A DNA stretch of 64,000 bases from Deltaproteobacteria bacterium (GCA_025363655.1 JANYDK010000018.1:1-64000); one strand, 5' to 3'. Shown: positions 24,543 through 33,989, counted from the stretch's first letter. Notes: generated from the letters alone by a model not told the origin. Program-made: numbers and translations.

Positions 24543-26212
24543 GGCGTGACCACCGCGAGGAGGAGCCCGCCTTCGTGGGAGACCACGCGCAGGCGCGGCG
24601 TCCAGATCGCCGGCGGGAGGAGAAGCTCGTTGCGCGGATCGTCGAACGTCGCGATCACGGTGCCGATCGGCACCTTTTCCGGCTGCAGCTCGGCGGGGAG
24701 GATGGCGTCGCCGAAGGTCGCGCGCGGAAGGGCGGCGAGCACCGCCTCGCGCTGTCCGTTCCTCGGGTTGGTCTGCGCGGTCATCTCCTCGTTCATGTCG
24801 GTGCCGACCATGAAGCGGACGCGCACGCCGGCGAGACGTCCGGTGCGCGCGAGATAGAGGGGCAGGGTGTGCGCGTTGGTGAGGACGCCCGCGCGAAGGA
24901 GCGCTGGATCGAGGGCTTCGAGCGCACGCGCCAACTCGGCAGGCGACCTTCGCGCCTTGGCCGCTTCGCGTGAGTACCCTTCGCGCGTCATCGCAGCGTG
25001 GGCAATCCAAGGGCCGAGGACGACGAGCCCGGCGATGGCGACACTCCCGAGCGAGGCTCGTCCTGCACGCGTCGCGGCGACCGCGAGCGCGAGCGCAACT
25101 CCGGATAGAAGCACGCCGGGTCCTGCACCCGAGCGCTTCGCGAAGACCCCGAGCGCGATGATTCCCACGAGAATTCCCAGCTCGCCGAGCTCTCGGACGC
25201 GCGCACGCTTCTGCCCTGCGTCTTCGATCGACTCCGCGGCACGGCCGAGGAGCAAAGCCGCCGCGGCGATCGGGAGCCCAGCGTTGCGCGCGGTGAAGCC
25301 GACGACGAAGAGCGGCCCGATCGGCAGCGCTCGGAAGTGGGTCGCCAAGTAGAGCCCGAAGTACGACAACGAGAAGACGGCGAGCAGTCGTTCCACCGTC
25401 GAGAGGGCGCGAAGGCGACAGAAGAAGAGCACCGTCAGCGCCGGTGAGACGCAGAGGAAGGACTCGATCGCGCTGCGGGCGTCGTGTTCGGCGAAGGCTT
25501 GCGCTTCGGCCGCGTGCCACGCCTGCAGTCCCGTCGCCGCCGGCTTGATCGTCACGAGCCACAATGGATCGCGGTGATAGAAGGCGCCGCCGACCGTGTA
25601 GAGGACTGGCCACACGAGAAGCCCGACGAAGAAGCGTCGATCGCGATCGCGCGTCCCCACGAAGATCGCCGCGAGGGCACAAAATACAGCCGATTCGAAG
25701 CGCACCCAGGGCAGGGCGCCGAGCACCAGGCCGGCGACGAAGCGCCAGCGACGCACCTCGAGCAGATAGAGGAAGAGGACGATGCCGACGACGCCGTCGC
25801 CGTTGGAGATGCCCGTCGCGCCGTTCCAGAGGAAGAGGGGTGACAGTCCCAGCACCAGCGGCGGTAGCCACGCGCGCCGCAGGTTCATCGACGCGGCGAC
25901 CCGCGCGAGGAGATAGACCGCGAGCGTACTGACCGCGAGGTGCATCACCAGATACGGCACGAACCCGAGGCGTGCCGGCAGCGCATAGACGAGCGCCAAC
26001 GCCGGCTTCGTCTTCTGGAAGAAAAGGCACGGCAAAAAAGCCTCGGAAAGCGATCGGCTGAAGCCGTACATCGCTTGCCCTTCGTCGTGCATGACAGAGT
26101 CGTCGAGCACGACGCGGAGGCCGAGGAGGACGTGCACCGTCGCGATCACGAGGCCGCACCAGCGCGCGGTGTTCCAGCGTGAGGTGCTCGAGGCGTCCTG
26201 CGGCGGAAGCAC
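24539..26212 (-). CDS. Polytopic membrane protein, possible GT-C glycosyltransferase
   Basis: A 557-residue protein with about ten to twelve membrane segments and a soluble C-terminal domain of about 130 residues. An HDEGQAMYGFSR segment in the first outer loop resembles the acidic motif of lipid-linked-sugar glycosyltransferases of the GT39/ArnT type, but I cannot identify further signatures. It is first in the leftward operon JmjC-UbiA-rSAM-rSAM-methyltransferase and overlaps the JmjC start. If it is a GT-C enzyme it would add a sugar from a polyprenyl carrier on the outer face of the membrane. Confidence 0.5.
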   Translation of the reverse strand: MLPPQDASSTSRWNTARWCGLVIATVHVLLGLRVVLDDSVMHDEGQAMYGFSRSLSEAFLPCLFFQKTKPALALVYALPARLGFVPYLVMHLAVSTLAVYLLARVAASMNLRRAWLPPLVLGLSPLFLWNGATGISNGDGVVGIVLFLYLLEVRRWRFVAGLVLGALPWVRFESAVFCALAAIFVGTRDRDRRFFVGLLVWPVLYTVGGAFYHRDPLWLVTIKPAATGLQAWHAAEAQAFAEHDARSAIESFLCVSPALTVLFFCRLRALSTVERLLAVFSLSYFGLYLATHFRALPIGPLFVVGFTARNAGLPIAAAALLLGRAAESIEDAGQKRARVRELGELGILVGIIALGVFAKRSGAGPGVLLSGVALALAVAATRAGRASLGSVAIAGLVVLGPWIAHAAMTREGYSREAAKARRSPAELARALEALDPALLRAGVLTNAHTLPLYLARTGRLAGVRVRFMVGTDMNEEMTAQTNPRNGQREAVLAALPRATFGDAILPAELQPEKVPIGTVIATFDDPRNELLLPPAIWTPRLRVVSHEGGLLLAVVTP

Positions 26213-26251
26213 GGCGACAACGTAGCGGAGTGGATGGCATGATGGGCGGAG

Positions 26252-26728
26252 ATGAACGATCGCGAAGAGCGCAAAGATCGCGTGCGCCTCGCGTTGCCCC
26301 TCGCGCTCGCTGCCATCGCGGGCCTCCTTGCGTTGCCGACTCGTTCGTCTTCATCGTCGTCGTCAGCATCTCCACCAGCGTCCGCGTCCGCCAGCGTCGA
26401 CTTCCAGCCCTGTTCCCCCGACGTGCTGACGTTGATCGGTGATTCGCGTCAGCTCGGCGGTTGGTCCGTCGTCCGCATCTCTTGTCCCGTTCCGCGCACC
26501 GCCGACCTCGAAATCTCGCAGGGCTTCGCGCAAGTAGAGCGTCGACTCCTGCTGACGGTGGCGGCGAAAGGAGCGCTCCCCCACTCGGCGCCGGCGAGCG
26601 TCGGCGCGGTCGAGCTCTTCTATGGAGGGGAGAAGGGCATGATCACCCCCGCGGAGATCGAGGCGCTCCTCGCGCAGCTCGCGGAACGTGTGCGTGCCCG
26701 TGCATCCACGTTGCCACCGTCTTGGTGA
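26252..26728 (+). CDS. Small exported hypothetical protein
   Basis: A 158-residue protein with an N-terminal membrane/signal segment (about 13-29), a Ser/Ala/Pro-rich linker (30-48) and a compact C-terminal domain with two Cys (54 and 77) that could form a disulfide. No family recognised. It stands alone on the plus strand between two leftward operons and diverges from the GT-C-like gene across 39 bp. Confidence 0.6.
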   Translation: MNDREERKDRVRLALPLALAAIAGLLALPTRSSSSSSSASPPASASASVDFQPCSPDVLTLIGDSRQLGGWSVVRISCPVPRTADLEISQGFAQVERRLLLTVAAKGALPHSAPASVGAVELFYGGEKGMITPAEIEALLAQLAERVRARASTLPPSW

Positions 26729-26746
26729 GCCGCTCGGCGCTTCGTG

Positions 26747-28699
26747 TCAGGGTCGTTCGTGCGCAGAGATCTGCTTCGCGCACCAACCCATCAGCTCGGC
26801 ATCGAAGACGCAGGGCAGGCCTTTCCACGCATTCGCATAGCTGACGTTGAAGTCGCGTGAGTGGGAAAAAGCAGGCGAATTCGCGTCGAGCGGATGCAGC
26901 TGAAGACAGAAGCGACGCTCACCGGTGGCGTCGAGGAAGACCACCGAGAGCCCACTGCGCGTCTTGCCTGCCCTCGCGACGTCGAAGGCCTCGAGCTTCC
27001 ATCCCTCGGGCGGCGTCGCTGCTTCGATTGCGACTCGAAGCGAATCGGTGCGCGGATCGCTCGGCACCGGGCGCACTACCGGCGTCAGTTGATCGAAGCT
27101 CCGACCGTAGCGCGCCATCCACGCGTCGAGCTCTTCGCGCGGCGTCTCCGGCAACATCGAAGGCAGCAATAGATGTGGCGGAAAGGGCGAATTCACGGGC
27201 ACGCGTCCGCCCACGAGCTCGAAGAGGCGCATGAAGCGTCGCGCGCGCGTCGCCGGATCTCCACCCGGTCCGGCGGTGCGCCAGAGGACGCCGCGACGCT
27301 CGCCGACGTTCTCCGCGCAGAGGTTCGCGTCCTGCGCCGTGAGGAAGAACGCATACGGGAGCACGGTGATGGTCTCGATCGTCCCCTCGAGCCGCAACGC
27401 GCGTTCGACGAAGCGCTCGGTCTCGGCGAAGTCCTCGTCGGTCTCGCCCGGGATGCCGACCGGGATGCCGAAGTGGAGACCGCCGTTGCCGACCCGATGG
27501 TAGGCCTCCATCGCTGCCGCTACCTGCGCCGCCGACGCCGGCTTGTCGAGGGCCCGCCGCAACCGATCGCTCCCGCTCTCGAGGCCGAAGAACGTCGAGC
27601 CGAAACAACCGTCACGCATGAGGCGCGCGCGCTCCTCGGTGACGCGCCCATCGAAGAGCGTCTGCCCGCGGAGGTGCGGACGCGTTGCCCACTTCGTCTT
27701 CCGATCGCGCACCGCGACGAGGAGATCGTCGAGTTGAGCGGGCAGAGCGTTGGTCGTCGCGTCGCTCAATTGCAGGGAAATTCCCGGTGGATCTCCGTCG
27801 TGCAGCTCGGCCCACGCGGTCATGATGGCGTCGATTTCTTCGAGCACGCGGCTGACGCTGCCGGCCTCGAAGCGGCTGTAGACGTTGCGGTTGGAGCAGA
27901 AGCCGCACTTGTACGGGCAGCCCCAGTTGAGGAGCAGCGGCATCGTCGCTTCCGGATCGCCGACCAAGAGCGCAGCAAGCGGCGCGTAGTCGATGGTCGG
28001 ATAGCCATCGGCGAACGCGGTGCTTGCCGTGAGCCCGAGTGAGCCTCGCCGAGACGCGCCCGGTGCAAGGGCCGGGTGCAACCAGACGCCGCGCAGATGA
28101 GCAGCTCGCTCCGGCTTGCGATCGAGCAGCGCGCGAACGAGCGACACCATCACCGCTTCGGCGTCGATGCTGACGACGGCATCGACGAAGGGCAATTGGA
28201 GCGAGGTCGGCTCTTCGATGGCCTCGGGCCCGCCGAGGATCACGCGCATCTCGGGCTTTCGCAGCTTCAGGAGTCGCGCGACCTGCAACGACACGTCGGC
28301 GTTGTTGCGAAAGAGCGAGAGGCCGACGACGCTCTCCCCGCCCGCGAGCAACTCGTCGACCATTTCATCGAAAAATGCGGGAGATGTGGCGTATTCTCGG
28401 TCCATCGCGGCGAGGCGCTGGTCGATCGTCGGATCGCGCGCGAAGGTCACGAGCGACGCATCGGCGACCCCTTCGGGCACCACGAAGGGCGCGTCGAGTG
28501 GACGAACGACTCGCGTGCGAATCCCAGCTTGCGCGAGCAGCGCCGAGTGGAGCACGACTCCCATGCTCAGCCACGGCTGCGTGCTGTAGGGCGGCAGACT
28601 GCAGAGCACGACGTCGCCGGAGGGGATCGAGTGTCTTCGCGCGCGCGCCGCGACTCCCGAGGGTAGCGACGACCTTCGACCGTGCGGATGCTGGATCAT
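26747..28699 (-). CDS. B12-binding-type radical SAM protein
   Basis: The start at ATG 28699 is set by the ATGA overlap with the upstream hydrolase and gives 650 residues; a longer upstream reading was rejected. The N-terminal 240 residues have the Rossmann-like layout of cobalamin-binding rSAM enzymes (VVGLSLFRNNADVSLQVARLL, RVILGGPEA), although the DxHxxG motif is not evident. The cluster motif is NWGCPYKCGFC (C261, C265, C268), followed by FFGLESGSDRLRRALDKP and GIPGETDEDF, typical of the B12-rSAM class that includes methylases. Residues 470-650 are an extra domain. It is last in the operon with two rSAM genes and the hydrolase. Confidence 0.82.
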   Translation of the reverse strand: MIQHPHGRRSSLPSGVAARARRHSIPSGDVVLCSLPPYSTQPWLSMGVVLHSALLAQAGIRTRVVRPLDAPFVVPEGVADASLVTFARDPTIDQRLAAMDREYATSPAFFDEMVDELLAGGESVVGLSLFRNNADVSLQVARLLKLRKPEMRVILGGPEAIEEPTSLQLPFVDAVVSIDAEAVMVSLVRALLDRKPERAAHLRGVWLHPALAPGASRRGSLGLTASTAFADGYPTIDYAPLAALLVGDPEATMPLLLNWGCPYKCGFCSNRNVYSRFEAGSVSRVLEEIDAIMTAWAELHDGDPPGISLQLSDATTNALPAQLDDLLVAVRDRKTKWATRPHLRGQTLFDGRVTEERARLMRDGCFGSTFFGLESGSDRLRRALDKPASAAQVAAAMEAYHRVGNGGLHFGIPVGIPGETDEDFAETERFVERALRLEGTIETITVLPYAFFLTAQDANLCAENVGERRGVLWRTAGPGGDPATRARRFMRLFELVGGRVPVNSPFPPHLLLPSMLPETPREELDAWMARYGRSFDQLTPVVRPVPSDPRTDSLRVAIEAATPPEGWKLEAFDVARAGKTRSGLSVVFLDATGERRFCLQLHPLDANSPAFSHSRDFNVSYANAWKGLPCVFDAELMGWCAKQISAHERP

Positions 28700-29463
28700 C
28701 GCGACGATCTCGAAAGGAACTCGTTCACCGCGAAGACGAAGCTCTCGGCCGCCTCGACGAACGGCGCGTGCCCGCATCGCTCGAGGAGGACGAGCTCGCC
28801 GCCGAGCAGTTCGGCCGTCTCGCGCGCCGTCGCGGTCGGGATCGGATCGTCCTCGCCGTGGATCACGAGCGTTGGAATCGCACGAAGCGAGGGCAGGCAC
28901 GATCGCAGGTCGAACCCGGCGAGGCCACGGTACGCCGCTTCGCCGATGGCCTCGTCGGACGCCACGAGGTGCAGCACGCGGACGCGCGAAGGGTCGAAGA
29001 GAAAGGCCCCGATCCGACGTGCGATGGGATCGTTCCCGAGCGCGAGGACCTCGGGCCGTGCCATGGCGAGCTCGACACGGGCGCGCACCTCCGCATCGGC
29101 CGCTCCGTGCACCGGTGGCGGCGAGACCAAGATCATGTTCGCGACGCCCTCCGGATGCTCGAGCGCGTAGAGCATCGCGAGCAGCGCGCCCCAGGAAAAC
29201 CCGAGCAGATCGACGCTCGTGGGCCCGAGGAGCCGACGCGCGCGATCGACATCGGCGACGTGCGCGTGATGATCGACCGGCTCGCGTCGTTGATCGTAGT
29301 AGACGACGCGCCGCCCTCGACCTTCTCTGGCGTCACGATTGTCGGCGCGATCGGCAGCGAGCGCGTCGAGGTGTGGCCGAAGCACGTGGTGCGTCTCGCC
29401 GGGCCCGCCATGGAGGACGAGGAGCGGTCGCCCCTCCGGCGGTCCATGCGCGATCAGCTCCAT
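28696..29463 (-). CDS. Alpha/beta hydrolase, proline-iminopeptidase (S33)-like
   Basis: A 255-residue protein with an intact catalytic set: HGGPGETHH as the oxyanion loop near residue 18, the nucleophile elbow GFSWG, Asp in GEDDPIP and His in CGHAPF. HGGPG plus a DQR segment (YYDQRREP) is typical of S33 proline iminopeptidases, which remove N-terminal proline or related residues from peptides. In this cluster it could trim a processed peptide or hydrolyse another cluster product. It lies 22 bp after an rSAM gene and overlaps the B12-rSAM start. Confidence 0.75.
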   Translation of the reverse strand: MELIAHGPPEGRPLLVLHGGPGETHHVLRPHLDALAADRADNRDAREGRGRRVVYYDQRREPVDHHAHVADVDRARRLLGPTSVDLLGFSWGALLAMLYALEHPEGVANMILVSPPPVHGAADAEVRARVELAMARPEVLALGNDPIARRIGAFLFDPSRVRVLHLVASDEAIGEAAYRGLAGFDLRSCLPSLRAIPTLVIHGEDDPIPTATARETAELLGGELVLLERCGHAPFVEAAESFVFAVNEFLSRSSR

Positions 29464-29485
29464 CGGCTCCCTCGGACTTCGCCCG

Positions 29486-30517
29486 CTACTTCGGCACCGG
29501 TGTCATTTCGTCCCAGCCGCGGCGCCGCAGATAGTTGCGCCAGACGCCTTCGCACTGCGCGTCGTACTTGCAGTTCGCGCACTCGGCGCGCTTGTCGCGC
29601 GTGGCGTCGTCGACGTCTTTGCGCGTGAGGAGCACGAGGCCGTTGGTCGGCTTTCGCTCCTCGGCGTCGACGCCTTCGAGCAGAGCCTTCTGCGTCGTTT
29701 CATAATGCGAATATGTTTCGACGAACCCCCGATTGAAATCGGGAATCCCTTCCGTCGTACACAGCGGAATGTCGACGAGAAAGGCCTTGGGCTCGTGCTC
29801 CGACTTCCCCGCCTCCTCGATGAACGCGCGGAAGCGCGCGGCGATGTCGGTGTACGTCGGAAAAATCTGCTCGAAGAACGTATTCGCCCGCCCATTCGCT
29901 TGCATGACGTTGAACACCACCTGATCGACCCCGTGCCCGCGGAGGAATCGATAGATCTCGCCGAGGTGGGGCAGGTTGCGATCGGTGAGCACCGTCGAGG
30001 TGTGCACCACCACGCCGAACCTCTTCAGCTGCGTCAGCGTGTCGAGCCCGGCGACCGTCTGCACGAAGCTCCCCGGCGTGCGCGTCAGACCCTCGTGCAG
30101 CTTGGCGTCGTGTCCGTGGATGGACACGTAGAAGCGCTTCATTCCCCGCTTCACCAGCGACGCCGCGTAGGGGAGGCTGGCGAGCCGTCGCCCGTTGGTC
30201 ATCATGCTGATGCGCTGGTAGCCGAGCTTCGTCGCCAGCTCGAGCATGTCTTTGAGGTCTTCGCGCGTCGTCGGCTCGCCGGAGGTGAAGCAGACCTCTT
30301 CGGCGCCGCGATGCTGCTCGAGGATCCAGCCGACGCGCTCGAGCGTCATCGCCGAGTTGTTGACGTAACGGCCATCGCGGTCCTCTTCCATGCAGAAGAG
30401 GCAATTGTTGTTGCAGATGGCGCCGATGGAGACGTGCAGTCGCTCTTGGCTCCGCCCGTCGCCTCGAAGCCGCTGCTCGAACGTCGGCGTCTTCGGCTCG
30501 TCGGCTTCGGCGCTCAT
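29486..30517 (-). CDS. Radical SAM protein, twitch type
   Basis: A 343-residue protein with CNNNCLFC (C35, C39, C42) and TSGEPT (78-83), where the first Gly of GGEP is Ser. FYVSIHGHDAKLHEGLTRTP with GSFVQTVAGL matches the barrel segment shared by most rSAM enzymes here. The C-terminus has CANCKYDAQCEGVWRNYLRR and ends DEMTPVPK, the common CxxCx5CxG signature. Its start follows the 610-residue rSAM stop by 3 bp. The two proteins are probably produced together and may cooperate. No reaction is assigned. Confidence 0.82.
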   Translation of the reverse strand: MSAEADEPKTPTFEQRLRGDGRSQERLHVSIGAICNNNCLFCMEEDRDGRYVNNSAMTLERVGWILEQHRGAEEVCFTSGEPTTREDLKDMLELATKLGYQRISMMTNGRRLASLPYAASLVKRGMKRFYVSIHGHDAKLHEGLTRTPGSFVQTVAGLDTLTQLKRFGVVVHTSTVLTDRNLPHLGEIYRFLRGHGVDQVVFNVMQANGRANTFFEQIFPTYTDIAARFRAFIEEAGKSEHEPKAFLVDIPLCTTEGIPDFNRGFVETYSHYETTQKALLEGVDAEERKPTNGLVLLTRKDVDDATRDKRAECANCKYDAQCEGVWRNYLRRRGWDEMTPVPK

Positions 30518-30520
30518 CGC

Positions 30521-32353
30521 CTACTCCGCCGCCAAATTCGTGCCCTTCGGCACCGGCTGCATCAGCGCGTACCCGTGCGCGCGGACGAAGTTGACGTGCA
30601 TCCCATCGCACTTCTCGTCGTGCGCGCAGCCTTTGCAGCGAAGCGATTTCGTCGAGTAGTGCTCCTTCAGATAGCGTCGCGCGTAGCGGAAGATCTCGAC
30701 GCGCCCCTCGGACGACATCATCGCCGTGTCGAGGACACGCGGCCTCTCGCGCGGCGGCCGACCGAGCACGCAGGCAGGCACCCCTTCGACCGGCACTTGG
30801 TGCGTGAAGTCGCCGAAGAACGCACGCAGATCGAGGTCGTGCTCGGAAGACTCGGTGAGACGCTCGTACGTCGGTTGTCGCAAGACGAGTCGGGCCGGCG
30901 CCGCGGTCATCGATCGCAAATATGGCTCGTTTTCTCGCGTCAAATCGAGCACGACCTCGAAGCTCGCGTGCATCGCCAAGAGCCGCTCGGCATCTTTCGC
31001 TTGACGGACGACGACGCGTTCGAGCCCCGGTACATCGGCGGTGATCGCGCTCGAGTCGTCGAGCTCGAGCTCGAGGCGACGAACCCGCGGAAAGCGTGCG
31101 ATCGCCTTCGTCGCCGTCGCCAGATCGGGCGCACGGACCCAGAGCACTTCGCTTCGACCTTCGACCTCGTCGAGCGAGAATGGCGCATGTTCGCGCATCG
31201 GCCCCGTCGGTCGGGACGGCAGCATGCGGAGGCGACGACCTTTCGCCAGCGGCTCGGGCGCAGACGCGAGCGGAGCTGATGCGACGGCTTCGACGGGTGC
31301 ACCTGCCGGACGCTTCTTCCGCGCCGTCGCCGGATCACCGCCATAGACCGCGGGCTGCTTCGCCTCCCACTCGGTGTCGACGCGAAGCACCGAGAACGAC
31401 TTCTCGTCGACCGTGTCGAGGACGCCTTCCAGCGTGTCGCAGAGACGCTCCAAATAGCAGTATTTGCAGCGCGCCGGCTCGCGACAGTCGAGCCACTCGC
31501 CGGCGTCGAGGAGCCGCGCGAACTCTTCCTTGCGACCGCGCACCTCGTCGTTGAGCTTGTACGGATCTTGAATCAGGTGCTCGAAGCCTTCGAGGTGCTG
31601 CGGCGGAAAACGATTCATCCAGATGTGGACGTCGTCGCGCTTCGAGTAGGCGAGTGCTTCCTGCAAGTACGGGCGCGCTTCTTCGAGATCGTAGAAGAGC
31701 GTGTCGCGACCATCGGTGAAGGCGCGCCCGAAGGGGATCACCTGCAACAGATCGAACTCCTTCACGCCCATCCCGATGAAGAGCGCGAGCATCTCGGGCA
31801 GATGCTTCACGTTGGCGCGGTTGATGACGATGTCGATGTTGACGATCGGCCGGCCATCGCTCAGCGCGTTGCGGAGCCCCGTCATCTCCTCTTCCCAAGC
31901 GCCTTTGGTGCCGACCAGCGCGTCGTGGACCTTGGCGCTCGGACCATGAATCGAGAACGTGATTTCGGAGAGCCCTTCGTCGATGGCGCGGCGGATGAAG
32001 TCGCCGTACGCGAAGAGCCGACCGTTGGTCACCGTCTGGATCTTGCTGTAGCCGGCGAGGCGTCCGAGGCGCACGAAGTCGACGAAATTTGGGTGAATCG
32101 TCGGTTCGCCGCCCGACAAGATGAGCCGCGTCGCGCCCTTCTTCCGACCATCGAGCACCTGCGCTTTCACCTCGTCGCGATCGCGCATCTGGCCATCGTG
32201 CGCGTGGGCATCGAGACAGAAGACGCAGTGATCGTTGCAATCGAAGGTGAGCCGCACCCAGTTGCGCTTCTCGTGGGCCGCGTCCTCGTGCTCGGCGATC
32301 TTCGCCGCCTCGAGAGACGTCTCTTTGTACGGCTCATCGGCCGACGACTGCAT
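30521..32353 (-). CDS. Radical SAM protein fused to a degenerate second rSAM-like half
   Basis: A 610-residue protein from ATG 32353. The N-terminal half is a complete rSAM enzyme: CNDHCVFC (C39, C43, C46), SGGEPT (80-85), a SIHGPSAKVHDALVG segment, and CKYCYLERLC at about 294-303. After a Pro/Ala-rich linker (about 340-390), residues 400-610 have barrel-like alternation without CxxxCxxC, but end in CKGCAHDEKCDGMHVNFVRA and ALMQPVPK, the same C-terminal signature as the other cluster rSAM proteins. This suggests an ancestral duplication in which the second copy lost its SAM cluster but kept the auxiliary one. Its role may be structural or substrate-binding. Confidence 0.82.
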   Translation of the reverse strand: MQSSADEPYKETSLEAAKIAEHEDAAHEKRNWVRLTFDCNDHCVFCLDAHAHDGQMRDRDEVKAQVLDGRKKGATRLILSGGEPTIHPNFVDFVRLGRLAGYSKIQTVTNGRLFAYGDFIRRAIDEGLSEITFSIHGPSAKVHDALVGTKGAWEEEMTGLRNALSDGRPIVNIDIVINRANVKHLPEMLALFIGMGVKEFDLLQVIPFGRAFTDGRDTLFYDLEEARPYLQEALAYSKRDDVHIWMNRFPPQHLEGFEHLIQDPYKLNDEVRGRKEEFARLLDAGEWLDCREPARCKYCYLERLCDTLEGVLDTVDEKSFSVLRVDTEWEAKQPAVYGGDPATARKKRPAGAPVEAVASAPLASAPEPLAKGRRLRMLPSRPTGPMREHAPFSLDEVEGRSEVLWVRAPDLATATKAIARFPRVRRLELELDDSSAITADVPGLERVVVRQAKDAERLLAMHASFEVVLDLTRENEPYLRSMTAAPARLVLRQPTYERLTESSEHDLDLRAFFGDFTHQVPVEGVPACVLGRPPRERPRVLDTAMMSSEGRVEIFRYARRYLKEHYSTKSLRCKGCAHDEKCDGMHVNFVRAHGYALMQPVPKGTNLAAE

Positions 32354-32432
32354 GACCTACATGATAGCCGACATTTCCGCGGATCCGCCGGGGCGGGACG
32401 TGGGTATGTGAAATTCCAGGTAGGCTTCGCTC

Positions 32433-33989
32433 GTGGCGGCCCCTCGGTCGATCGGCGTCATCGGTGGCGGAACGGCCGGATATTTCGTGGCGCTGGCGAT
32501 TCGTCGCGCCTTCCCCGACGTCGCGGTCACCGTCGTCGAGTCGAAAGACATCCCGATCATCGGCGTCGGCGAGGCATCGACCACGCTGATGCCGCCGTTC
32601 CTCCACACGCAGCTCGGCCTCTCGCCGATCGACCTCTTTCGCAAGGTCGGCGTCACCTTCAAGCTCGGCATCGACTTCCAGTGGGGACCGGCGGGCGAGG
32701 ACTTCACCTATCCCTTCGGCGACGCCGATCCGATCGACGCCTTCGCCTTCGACGGACATCTCCGCGAGCAGTCCCTCGTCTCGCAGCTGATGACGCAGGG
32801 AAAAGCACCCATTTTGCGTGGGCCCGACGGCGACGTGCTCTCGCTCTTGCCGCGTCTCAAGTTCGCCTACCACCTCGACAACGCGCCCTTCGTCACCTTC
32901 CTCGCCGATGCGGCGCGCGCGGCGGGCATCGTCCACCTCGAGGCGACGCTCGAAGCGGCGGTCGCTCGCGAAGATGGACGAGGCATCGATCACCTTCGCA
33001 CCAAGGACCGCCGCGAGCTTCGCTTCGACGTCTACGTCGACGCCACCGGCTTTCGCTCGCTGCTCCTCGAAGGGGCAGCTGGCTCGCCTTTCCTCAGCTA
33101 TGCCGGCAGCCTCTTCTGCGATCGCGCGCTGGTGGCGACGGTCCCTCAGGCCAACGGTCTCATTCGGCCGGCCACCACTGCCGAGACGATGGACGCCGGT
33201 TGGTGTTGGCGCATCCCCGTGCGCGGGGAAGATCATCGCGGCTACGTCTACTCCTCGGCGTTCCTCGACGAGGCCGGCGCCGAACGAGAAATGCGCTCGA
33301 AAAACCATGGAATGGGCACGCCATCGACGGTGCGCTTTCGCTCCGGAAGACACCGCGACTTCTGGATCGGCAACACCGTCGCCGTCGGCAACGCCTATGG
33401 CTTCGTCGAGCCGCTGGAGTCGACCGCGCTCCACATGGTCATCCTCGAGCTCGCGTGGGTACTCGAAGGGGTGCGCATCATGTCGAACGACGACGAAGCA
33501 GCCACCTCGCGATTCCAAACGCGCGCCAACGAAGCCGTCGGCGGGCACTGGGACTACCTCCGATGGTTCCTCGGCACGCACTACAAGTTCAACCAGCGAC
33601 TCGACACGCCCTTCTGGCGCGCGGCCCGTGCCGACGTCGACGTCTCCGGTCTCTCTGCCGAGCTCGCGCGCTTCTCCCGCGAAGGCCCTTATCTCGCGGA
33701 AGGCGCGCGCACGCTCCCGGTCGCCGATCCGGCCTTCCACTATTCGGGCCTGATGATGCTCCTCCTCGGTCAACGCGCACCGTCGCCGCCAATCACTCGC
33801 TCGAGGACGTCGATCACGGAAGCCGCGTGGCGGGTCCGCAAAGACAAAGAGCGCCAAGTGCTCTCTCGCGCGCTCTCTCATGCCGAAGCGTTGCGACTGC
33901 TCGACGAACGACCAGAGCTCTTGCAAGCGCTCCTCGACGACCCGTCGTCGTGGCTACGCGGCGCGGCCGAACGCGTGACCGTCACGTAG
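32433..33989 (+). CDS. Flavin-dependent tryptophan-halogenase-type enzyme
   Basis: A 518-residue protein from GTG 32433. FAD binding is shown by GGGTAGY (11-17), with VGEASTT after the second strand. The Lys that carries the haloamine or HOX intermediate in this family is present in TFKLGIDF (K77). WCWRIP (W257, W259) is the WxWxIP halogenase motif, and GNAYGFVEPLESTALHM (320-335) contains the conserved acidic residue region. All key positions are therefore kept. Known members halogenate free Trp or aromatic moieties, including residues of some peptides. The terminal Trp of the HGS-repeat peptide is a natural candidate. It leads a three-gene rightward operon. Confidence 0.88.
   Translation: MAAPRSIGVIGGGTAGYFVALAIRRAFPDVAVTVVESKDIPIIGVGEASTTLMPPFLHTQLGLSPIDLFRKVGVTFKLGIDFQWGPAGEDFTYPFGDADPIDAFAFDGHLREQSLVSQLMTQGKAPILRGPDGDVLSLLPRLKFAYHLDNAPFVTFLADAARAAGIVHLEATLEAAVAREDGRGIDHLRTKDRRELRFDVYVDATGFRSLLLEGAAGSPFLSYAGSLFCDRALVATVPQANGLIRPATTAETMDAGWCWRIPVRGEDHRGYVYSSAFLDEAGAEREMRSKNHGMGTPSTVRFRSGRHRDFWIGNTVAVGNAYGFVEPLESTALHMVILELAWVLEGVRIMSNDDEAATSRFQTRANEAVGGHWDYLRWFLGTHYKFNQRLDTPFWRAARADVDVSGLSAELARFSREGPYLAEGARTLPVADPAFHYSGLMMLLLGQRAPSPPITRSRTSITEAAWRVRKDKERQVLSRALSHAEALRLLDERPELLQALLDDPSSWLRGAAERVTVT

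Noticed and set aside
23700-26375. 891-residue protein extending upstream of the JmjC gene
   Set aside because: The upstream part is an antisense-type low-complexity shadow of the membrane protein at 24539-26212; the GTGA junction marks the true start.
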